Below are positions 1 through 5,046 of a stretch of 5,821 bases of DNA, piece after piece (the stretch's first letter is position 1; every line of letters begins with the position of its first letter). Where the stretch lies: positions 1 to 5,821 of the forward strand of contig DAIDIX010000123.1 of the NCBI GenBank assembly GCA_027451645.1, written 5' to 3'. The translations under genes were made by a program, and so were the position numbers. A model generated the notes under the pieces. It did no database searches. It was not told where the DNA came from and saw nothing but the letters and a program-made list of their open reading frames with translations. Source of the DNA: Candidatus Dormiibacterota bacterium. Lineage in GTDB: Bacteria > Chloroflexota > Dormibacteria > Aeolococcales > Aeolococcaceae.

Positions 1-766
1 GCGGAGGACCGCCACGACGGCCCTGTGCCATCGAAATAAAGCTTCGCAGTGCATCTACTGGTGCTGGCCGTGTAAGGACCTCCTGAAGGAGCTCCTGTGC
101 AGCCTGCTGCAGCATCTCTTCTGGCAGTTCGCCCTTTCCTGATGTTGCAACAATCCATCCAGATGAGAACCAGAGTGTTGTGCCAAATCTCAGACCAGTC
201 ATGGAAAGACCGTTGTACAGCGATTCTGTGACCTTGGACAGTGGCCGCTTTGCATTCGTCACGACAATGCCGCGGATGCGCTCAAGTGATCCCAGCTGCT
301 GGGCAAGGCCCACTGTCAATGCTGCTGCCCTCATGGACAGAAGATCCAGTGCAGTAGGAACCACGATCCTGTCGCCTACGGACAGCGGACCAATGAGTGA
401 TGGCTCATGGGGATGGGTATCCAGCAGAATGATGTCTGCCTCATTGAGCACTGGCTGAATGATGGAACGGAGCTGCCCTTCATGAAGGGGCTCCTGGTTC
501 AGGCTCCGGTGTCCGGCTACAGTCCTGATTCCGAGTGGGTGTTCCACAAGGGCATCATGGAGTGTCACACGTCCACGAAGGACGTCTGCGATCGTGACAG
601 AACGCTTTGCCTTCTCCAAGGCATTGCTGAGCCCTCCAGTGGGATCAAGGTCGATTGCGATGACCCTTCGGCCTGTTGCAGCAGCTGCTGCTGCAAGGGC
701 GTACGTTGTCGTCGTCTTCCCGACACCACCTTTGAGCGATGCGACAGTGATAATTTCGGCTGGCAT
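1..766 (-). CDS. ParA/MinD-family P-loop ATPase, partial (C-terminus beyond left edge)
   Basis: The minus-strand frame stays open from an ATG at 766 to the window edge (255 codons). It begins MPAEIITVASLKGGVGKTTT, a deviant Walker A (KGGVGKTT, residues 12-19) with the signature lysine at 12 that defines the ParA/MinD/Soj family. Walker A' is the VIAIDLDP stretch (residues 35-42), and Walker B is DIILLDTHP (residues 111-119). Such ATPases dimerise on ATP and position DNA, pili, chemoreceptors or other machines. Two motif positions are unusual: a Thr follows DLDP where Gln is common, and DTHPHE replaces the usual D-x-P-P. The ATPase fold begins at residue 5, so the N-terminal receiver-like domain of TadZ/CpaE is absent. 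No ParB is visible. The gene is divergent from the DUF4388-like protein, and no Shine-Dalgarno precedes the ATG, which suggests a leaderless message. Family assignment is firm; the cargo is unknown. Confidence 0.9.
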   Translation of the reverse strand, partial: MPAEIITVASLKGGVGKTTTTYALAAAAAATGRRVIAIDLDPTGGLSNALEKAKRSVTIADVLRGRVTLHDALVEHPLGIRTVAGHRSLNQEPLHEGQLRSIIQPVLNEADIILLDTHPHEPSLIGPLSVGDRIVVPTALDLLSMRAAALTVGLAQQLGSLERIRGIVVTNAKRPLSKVTESLYNGLSMTGLRFGTTLWFSSGWIVATSGKGELPEEMLQQAAQELLQEVLTRPAPVDALRSFISMAQGRRGGPP

Positions 767-796
767 AGTAGTAGAATACTCGTACAATAAGTAGAT
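767..796. promoter_or_regulatory. Compact divergent intergenic region with putative -10 elements on both strands
   Basis: Only 30 bp separate the two divergent start codons. On the plus strand TACAAT (783-788) ends 8 nt before the ATG at 797. On the minus strand TATTCT (complement of 773-778) ends 6 nt before the ATG at 766. Neither start has a purine-rich Shine-Dalgarno. A -10 box at this distance would put transcription starts at or within a few bases of the start codons, as in leaderless genes. No convincing -35 box is seen; a weak CTGGCA lies at 760-765 for the plus strand. The -35 regions, if any, would lie inside the opposite coding sequence. Promoter positions are inferred from motif matching only. 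Confidence 0.35.
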
Positions 797-2449
797 ATGA
801 CGACTTCCAGCCCGTTTGTTAAACTCCTGCGACAGTTAAGCTCTGCCCAAGATGAATATCGAAGTGGCAAATTCGATATCACCTGGGATGAGGGCAGGGG
901 TTCCCTATTCTTCGTTTTTGGCCAGCCCAATCATGCTGAGTATGACGATGGGAGTGGAACTGTCCTCACTGGCCAGGAGGCACTCACTGCAATCCTCCAG
1001 CATCTGCCACCGCGGTTCGAGGTAAGTGGCTGGCAGAAGAGCCTTGTACGAAATCCAAGCCTCAAATGCACAGTCCAGGATCTGCAGGAACCGTTCACAA
1101 GCCTTGCTGGCACGTATCTTGAAGAAGAACCCCGACCATCCGAAATGGAAGAGGGAATTGTCGAGGACGAGTCAGGACGACTTCGTCCAGTGGGCATCAC
1201 TCTCGAGACTTTTCCCATCCTTCCAGTGGGCCAGTCTCTCTGGACTGAGGCATCGTCATCTGTCGTCCATCTCGATGTTCTCATTCCCAAGCTCCCAACC
1301 TCGCTCATTGTGCTTACGGGAACAAATGTCCGTGCATGCGCAGTTGTGGAGCAGGGGCTCATGCTTGATGCCCTCTGGGTCGAGCCTGGTGGAACGCACA
1401 TGGGCGAAAGTGCTGCAATGGCCATTCAGAATGCCCAGAATGTCACTCTCTCGGGATATCGGATGGAGTCGAAGGAGCAGATTGAGGCACTCATCATGCT
1501 ATGGCGCTCTCCAGTCGCCTTCAGGGAGATGAAATCCACCTGGATAGATATAGAACGATTTGTCGAGGATCTTCAGCACGACCCACTCCTCGACTGTGTC
1601 ATCGCAATTGACGGCCCCACCAAGGGCTATGGTTTCTTCACACGGGGGAGCCTTGCAATGGCATACACCTCCGAGGACCGGAAGCCAACACAGGATATCG
1701 ATGTCCTGAAGTCTCTCCTCAGGCAGGATGGCGGGAAACTCTCCATTCTTCGCAGTGCAGAGAACATGCAGGAACGTGCAGCTGCTGATGAAGAGATGTT
1801 CCACATGTATGTTGATGGAGAGGCGGCTGGAATCCACACGGATCTGCTCACTGCAGAAGGGAGTGCATCCGCCCCAGAGCAGGAAGCTCCTGAAGGGGAA
1901 GACACGTCTGCTGCGCACGCTGGTGGTCAGGAAGTGCCCGCGCAGGAGGACGCTTCACCTGCTTCCCAGGATGAAACCTCTGCCAGTGGCCCTGAAGGAG
2001 TACAGGACCAGAATGAGGCTTCTGCATCCCAATGGGGAATCCGCGAATCCCCATCTGCTGATGCATCTGCACCAGCATGGAACTGGGATGCTGCTTCGAC
2101 TGCGGAAAGTTCGGATGCCATAGCAGACAATACTGTCGAGGATGACCTCCAGTGGTCAGCTCCCGCTCCAGACAATACTCCGTATCCAACTGAGTCAGAC
2201 AGTAGTGATGAGGTTGATTTCAGCCAGCTCAAGGAAGATCTCGTCATGATCGCTGTCCACTGGCTGGGTGAAGACCATATTGCAAACATTGCACAGTCCA
2301 TCCGCACCTGCCGCGAAACGCTGGAGGACTTCACGCAGCTTGTAGACATGCTGAAAGATGAGCCCAATCCTCCGTTTGACCAGCATGTCATGCGCTCCAT
2401 GGCACGGGAAATGCACCGCTACATTGCTGAATATCTGAGCGGCATCTAA
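797..2449 (+). CDS. Three DUF4388/PatA-N-like modules with acidic linker and helical C-terminal domain (550 aa)
   Basis: The N-terminal module (residues about 22-80) has the DUF4388 pattern: short beta strands, GSLFFVFGQPNHAEY, a Gly-rich turn, then TGQEALTAILQ and a final strand (FEVSG). Two further stretches look like divergent copies: about 160-225 (ACAVVEQGLMLDALWVE, then GESAAMAI and VTLSGYRM) and about 255-322 (GYGFFTRGSLAMAY, then DVLKSLL and KLSIL). Residues about 323-470 form a low-complexity Ala/Ser/Glu/Asp/Gln/Pro linker with isolated Trp residues, likely disordered. Residues 474-550 are predicted all-helical. There is no signal peptide or membrane segment, so the protein is probably cytoplasmic. 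The start is fixed by an in-frame TAA at 788-790 just upstream. DUF4388 domains occur in regulatory and motility-linked proteins such as PatA-type regulators, but their biochemical role is poorly defined. The first module is recognised fairly well; copies two and three are my alignment by eye. Function unknown. Confidence 0.85.
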   Translation: MTTSSPFVKLLRQLSSAQDEYRSGKFDITWDEGRGSLFFVFGQPNHAEYDDGSGTVLTGQEALTAILQHLPPRFEVSGWQKSLVRNPSLKCTVQDLQEPFTSLAGTYLEEEPRPSEMEEGIVEDESGRLRPVGITLETFPILPVGQSLWTEASSSVVHLDVLIPKLPTSLIVLTGTNVRACAVVEQGLMLDALWVEPGGTHMGESAAMAIQNAQNVTLSGYRMESKEQIEALIMLWRSPVAFREMKSTWIDIERFVEDLQHDPLLDCVIAIDGPTKGYGFFTRGSLAMAYTSEDRKPTQDIDVLKSLLRQDGGKLSILRSAENMQERAAADEEMFHMYVDGEAAGIHTDLLTAEGSASAPEQEAPEGEDTSAAHAGGQEVPAQEDASPASQDETSASGPEGVQDQNEASASQWGIRESPSADASAPAWNWDAASTAESSDAIADNTVEDDLQWSAPAPDNTPYPTESDSSDEVDFSQLKEDLVMIAVHWLGEDHIANIAQSIRTCRETLEDFTQLVDMLKDEPNPPFDQHVMRSMAREMHRYIAEYLSGI

Positions 2450-2460
2450 TCTACCCACCC

Positions 2461-2466
2461 GAGGAG
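2461..2466 (+). promoter_or_regulatory. Shine-Dalgarno deciding the GTG start of the small membrane protein
   Basis: GAGGAG lies 7 nt before the GTG at 2474, in the 24-bp gap after the upstream stop codon. It supports GTG 2474 as the start over the overlapping out-of-frame GTG at 2472. It also shows that this organism uses Shine-Dalgarno sites for internal operon genes, in contrast to the upstream gene, which has none. Confidence 0.7.
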
Positions 2467-2473
2467 AAATCGT

Positions 2474-2764
2474 GTGAATATTTTTCACTCATTCGTGAGT
2501 TCATACACCTCCATACTCACTGGTGCAATCGTGATCGAAACGGTCATTATTGTCATCCTGGTCTTCCGGTACGTGCAGCTGTACAGCCACCTGAAGCGTG
2601 CAGAGAAATTTGCAAGCGACTCTGCACGGGCAGCAGCACTTGCTGTCCCTGGAGGAATTGACTCTGAGGTAGTCATGAAGCTGCTCAAGAATGGAAAGCC
2701 TGTAACACTCGATACCGTGTTCGAAGCGATGGAGCAGCAGGAACGTCTCCAGCAGAACCAGTAG
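2474..2764 (+). CDS. Small single-pass membrane protein, 96 aa, unknown function
   Basis: The protein opens with a short polar N-terminus, then one strongly hydrophobic segment at about residues 14-31 (ILTGAIVIETVIIVILVF). A basic, Tyr-containing stretch (RYVQLYSHLKRAEK) follows, so by the positive-inside rule the C-terminal part is probably cytoplasmic. That part (residues about 40-96) is rich in Ala, Glu, Lys and Gln and looks helical, ending EQQERLQQNQ. A Pro-Gly-Gly at residues 59-61 may break the helix. It starts with GTG and has a clear Shine-Dalgarno. It lies 24 bp after the DUF4388-like gene on the same strand, so the two are probably co-transcribed. The layout would suit a membrane anchor for the upstream cytoplasmic protein, but that is inference. 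No known family is recognised. Confidence 0.75.
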   Translation: MNIFHSFVSSYTSILTGAIVIETVIIVILVFRYVQLYSHLKRAEKFASDSARAAALAVPGGIDSEVVMKLLKNGKPVTLDTVFEAMEQQERLQQNQ

Positions 2765-2813
2765 GTGCTCGTCCAGCCAGTCACACCCATGCTGTGATGA
2801 CTGTCGACTGCCA

Positions 2814-2837
2814 GCAGTGAGGACATCCTCTGACTGC
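2814..2837. terminator. Bulged hairpin in convergent gap, possible weak bidirectional terminator
   Basis: GCAGTGAGG (2814-2822) pairs with CCTC (2827-2830) and ACTGC (2833-2837), leaving an ACAT loop and a two-base TG bulge: nine base pairs in total. An overlapping alternative stem pairs AGTGAGG (2816-2822) with CCTCACT (2841-2847). It sits between convergent genes ending at 2764 and 2884, where a terminator is expected. No T-run follows on either strand, so it does not fit a standard intrinsic terminator. Nothing else is seen in this gap. Confidence 0.3.
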
Positions 2838-2883
2838 AGACCTCACTCAGGAGATGTTCTCCCCCACTGGCCCCACAAGGAGC

Positions 2884-3888
2884 CTAGCCTCCTCCGCCAC
2901 CAACCATGCTCATGACCTTGAGCGCTGCAGGTCCAAGCAGAACGATGAAGAGCGTTGGAAAGATGCATGCAACCATTGGCAGCAGCATCTTGACAGGTGC
3001 CTTGGCTCCTGCTTCCTCTGCCCGCTGTGTCCTTCGTCTACGGAGTTCTTCCGACTGGATGCGCAGTGTGGAACCAAGGCTTGTTCCCATCTGGTCAGAC
3101 TGGTTGACTGCTGTTATGAAGTTTGTGACCTCATCGAGATCCAGTCGAGAGGACATGGCCTCAAGCGCTTCCATGCGGGGTCTTCCCAGCTTCATCTCGT
3201 CGAGCACCTGATGAAATTCCACAGAGAGTGCATTGCTGTACTTGTCAGCAACCCGGGCCAGTGCTGCATCGAAGGCGAGTCCTGCTTCCACACTGATAGT
3301 CAGGAGATCAAGCGCATTCGGCATGCCCTCAATGACTTCCCTTTTCCGCTTCTTGCCCTTGCGATCAAGAGTGATTGAGGGTGCCATATAGCCGAAGATC
3401 CCAAAGACTGCAATGATGAGAATGTTCTCTGGTGGAGTTGCACTCATGAGGATGGTAAGCAGCACTCCAAGAACAAGTCCAACTACTGCACCAGCAATCT
3501 GCTGTGCAACGACAAGTGTTGGAGTGAGACCTGGTGGATTTCCTGCAGCACTGATCTTCTGCTCAAGGCTCTTCATCTGCCCTGGAGATACATTGCCAGA
3601 GACACGGTCACCAACCTTCACGAGGAATGGCTTGATGACTCGCTCGGAAAATGGAAGATTGAGAATCGCTTCCTGCTCACTCGATGCACCGTCAAAGTCG
3701 AACTGGGCAAGACGCTCAGAGAGATCTACCCTGCTCGAATCATCTCCAGCAATGAGCCAGAATGCAGCAAGAAAGATTCCTCCTGCTACCACACAGCCAA
3801 TGACAACCATGAGGAGAATGCGGCCCACCGATACTGGATTTGGAGCCTGGAGGGCCGCAGAAGCGACCATGTTCATGAAGACGATCAT
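2884..3888 (-). CDS. tadC: TadC-like type II secretion F-domain platform protein of a Tad/Flp pilus system
   Basis: This 334-residue protein has the usual TadC layout: an N-terminal membrane segment (about 22-46), a cytoplasmic stretch, two hydrophobic segments (about 124-148 and 153-170), a cytoplasmic T2SF domain (about 188-295) and a final membrane segment (about 299-326). The T2SF domain carries the TadC-like signature MPNALDLLTISVEAGLAFDAALARVA (residues 189-214), plus a late LGSTLRIQSEELRRRRTQRAEE motif. TadC works with TadB in the inner membrane and with the TadA/CpaF ATPase to assemble Flp pilins. The ATG at 3888 is chosen because CAGGAGG lies just upstream; ATGs at codons 5 and 7 lack such a site. 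It is 12 bp after tadB, so translation is probably coupled. The C-terminus ends in six consecutive glycines, which is unusual. Confidence 0.93.
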   Translation of the reverse strand: MIVFMNMVASAALQAPNPVSVGRILLMVVIGCVVAGGIFLAAFWLIAGDDSSRVDLSERLAQFDFDGASSEQEAILNLPFSERVIKPFLVKVGDRVSGNVSPGQMKSLEQKISAAGNPPGLTPTLVVAQQIAGAVVGLVLGVLLTILMSATPPENILIIAVFGIFGYMAPSITLDRKGKKRKREVIEGMPNALDLLTISVEAGLAFDAALARVADKYSNALSVEFHQVLDEMKLGRPRMEALEAMSSRLDLDEVTNFITAVNQSDQMGTSLGSTLRIQSEELRRRRTQRAEEAGAKAPVKMLLPMVACIFPTLFIVLLGPAALKVMSMVGGGGG

Positions 3889-3893
3889 GCGAG

Positions 3894-3899
3894 CCTCCT
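3894..3899 (-). promoter_or_regulatory. Strong Shine-Dalgarno for tadC within the tadB-tadC junction
   Basis: On the minus strand AGGAGG begins two bases after the tadB TGA and lies 5 nt before the tadC ATG. The whole 12-bp junction is taken up by this site, which supports translational coupling of the two platform proteins and selects ATG 3888 over nearby in-frame ATGs. Confidence 0.8.
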
Positions 3900-3900
3900 G

Positions 3901-4905
3901 TCAGACCTTGATATTGGTAATGCGGTTGATAAGGACAAAACCGATGATCTCAACGAAGAGCCCGATACCCAGCATGATCTGGCCAGGAAGCTCTGTGGTC
4001 ATCGGCCGGAAGTAATCGGGTGCAATGAAGAAGAGGGCAAGTGCAAGACCGATGGGCAGAATGCCGATGATGATTCCGGATATTCGGGCCTGGGCAGTGA
4101 GTGCACGGATCTTGTCCTTGAGACGGACTCGCTCCCGGATTGTCGATCCAATGGTATCGAGAATTTCTGCAAGGTTTCCTCCAACGAGCCTCTGCAGCTG
4201 AACTGCTGCAATCATGAGGTCGAGATCCTCGGATGGATTCCTCTCCACCAGTCGCCCGAGCACTTCCTCCATGGGAAGTCCGAGCTGTATCTCGCGTGCT
4301 GCACGTGCAAGTTCAATGCCGATTGGGGGTTTGGAGGTCGTGGAGACGCTCGTCAGCGCCTGGGGGAAGGAGTAGCCTGCCCGCATGCCGTTTGCCAGCA
4401 TGATGACCACATCGCCAAGCTGGTTGTTGAACTTGTTCACTCTCCGCTTCTGACGGAATGAGAGAAAGAAGCGGCCACCAAACATCGGACCGAATACACC
4501 AAAAAGTCCAGCAACAATGAAACTCACAATCACATTGGATGCAGCAAATCGGAGGAGGATGAGACCTGCAATGACAAGTCCTGCACCGATCTGGACTGCA
4601 TACCATTCATACCGTCTAAGGGGAAGGTCTGCACGGGCAAGTGCCTCAGTGACCTCGTCCTCAACATTCTGACCGCCATTCCGCTCATCCTCCATCTCGC
4701 CAAGACGCTGGCGGATGCGATCGACGAAGCCAATCTGGGGAGCAGTCGTTGCGGCTGCAGCAACAGATGACTGGTCAAGATATTGCTCCAGTCGTTCCAG
4801 TGCCACTGCACTGTGCTCACGCTCTCCGACAAGGATAAAACCAGCAATCATCGTGAAGATTCCTGCGAAGACCAGGACTGCAAGCACTACTACATACACA
4901 CTCAT
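3901..4905 (-). CDS. tadB: TadB-like type II secretion F-domain platform protein of a Tad/Flp pilus system
   Basis: This 334-residue protein begins with a hydrophobic segment (about 2-25). A cytoplasmic region, paired membrane segments (about 104-118 and 123-141) and a T2SF domain (about 160-270) follow, then two C-terminal membrane segments (about 275-296 and 305-326). TadB-type features include QLGDVVIMLANGMRAGYSF and PQAL (residues 162-184), GLPMEEVLGRLVER (209-222) and the LVGGNLAEILDTIGSTIRER stretch (240-259). TadB partners TadC as the inner-membrane platform for Flp pilus assembly, driven by TadA/CpaF. An in-frame TAG lies 13-15 nt upstream of the ATG, so the start cannot be further out; the ribosome binding site is weak (only GTGGTG-like). 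TadC follows in the same operon. The TadA ATPase gene, often directly upstream of tadB, is not adjacent here: a proline-rich gene occupies that place. Confidence 0.93.
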   Translation of the reverse strand: MSVYVVVLAVLVFAGIFTMIAGFILVGEREHSAVALERLEQYLDQSSVAAAATTAPQIGFVDRIRQRLGEMEDERNGGQNVEDEVTEALARADLPLRRYEWYAVQIGAGLVIAGLILLRFAASNVIVSFIVAGLFGVFGPMFGGRFFLSFRQKRRVNKFNNQLGDVVIMLANGMRAGYSFPQALTSVSTTSKPPIGIELARAAREIQLGLPMEEVLGRLVERNPSEDLDLMIAAVQLQRLVGGNLAEILDTIGSTIRERVRLKDKIRALTAQARISGIIIGILPIGLALALFFIAPDYFRPMTTELPGQIMLGIGLFVEIIGFVLINRITNIKV

Positions 4906-5046
4906 GCAACTACACCACTATGGATAACTGTTGGGAATACGCACTCATTGTACGCACTCTGTGTCAAAAGGGTAGCAGCGAAGCTGTCACAGGGCACATC
5001 GAATGTTAACGGGAATGTGACAGGTGACTGGATTCGGCACTGTATC
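4906..5046 (-). promoter_or_regulatory. Intergenic region upstream of tadB, possible internal promoter
   Basis: This 141-bp non-coding stretch is much longer than the 12-bp tadB-tadC gap, so tadB may have its own promoter or control region. On the minus strand a perfect TTGACA (complement of 4962-4967) and a TACAAT (complement of 4947-4952) are present, but only 9 bp apart, which is too close for a normal sigma-70 pair. TACAAT alone could serve as a -10 box, giving a leader of about 35 nt. The 8-mer CGTACAAT is shared with the divergent region at 781-788. A TTATCCATA and the inverted repeat described separately also lie here. Confidence 0.3.
4984..5023. repeat. 8-bp perfect inverted repeat, candidate operator
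   Basis: CTGTCACA (4984-4991) and TGTGACAG (5016-5023) are exact reverse complements separated by 24 bp. The spacer contains the palindrome GTTAAC (5005-5010). A related direct repeat GAATGTTAAC / GAATGTGACA (5001-5010 and 5013-5022) overlaps the right arm. The repeat could be a regulator binding site or a long-loop hairpin between the proline-rich gene and tadB. No T-run follows the minus-strand arm directly, so a terminator is less likely. Confidence 0.4.

Noticed and set aside
407..790. Open frame of 127 codons on the plus strand opposite the ParA gene
   Set aside because: It is antisense to a frame with clear Walker motifs, its Cys-rich composition (CCSSCCCK) is an artefact of Ala/Gln codons on the other strand, and no ribosome binding site is seen.
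931..1425. Minus-strand open frame of 164 codons
   Set aside because: It is antisense to the DUF4388-like gene, with Ser/Arg/Thr-rich shadow composition and no recognisable domain.
2854..3378. Plus-strand open frame of 174 codons in the convergent gap and over tadC
   Set aside because: It lies almost wholly antisense to the well-supported tadC and has Cys/His-rich shadow composition.
3413..4015. Plus-strand open frame of 200 codons across the tadB-tadC junction
   Set aside because: It is antisense to both tad genes, rich in Met, Arg, Ser and Thr as expected for a shadow frame, and has no domain signal.
4918..4926. DnaA-box-like TTATCCATA on the minus strand
   Set aside because: It is a single site with one mismatch to TTATCCACA, with no cluster, AT-rich unwinding region or replication gene nearby.
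4984..5023. CRP/FNR-type operator reading of the TGTGA and TCACA half-sites
   Set aside because: The half-sites face the wrong way round (TCACA before TGTGA) and are 24 bp or more apart, unlike TGTGA-N6-TCACA.
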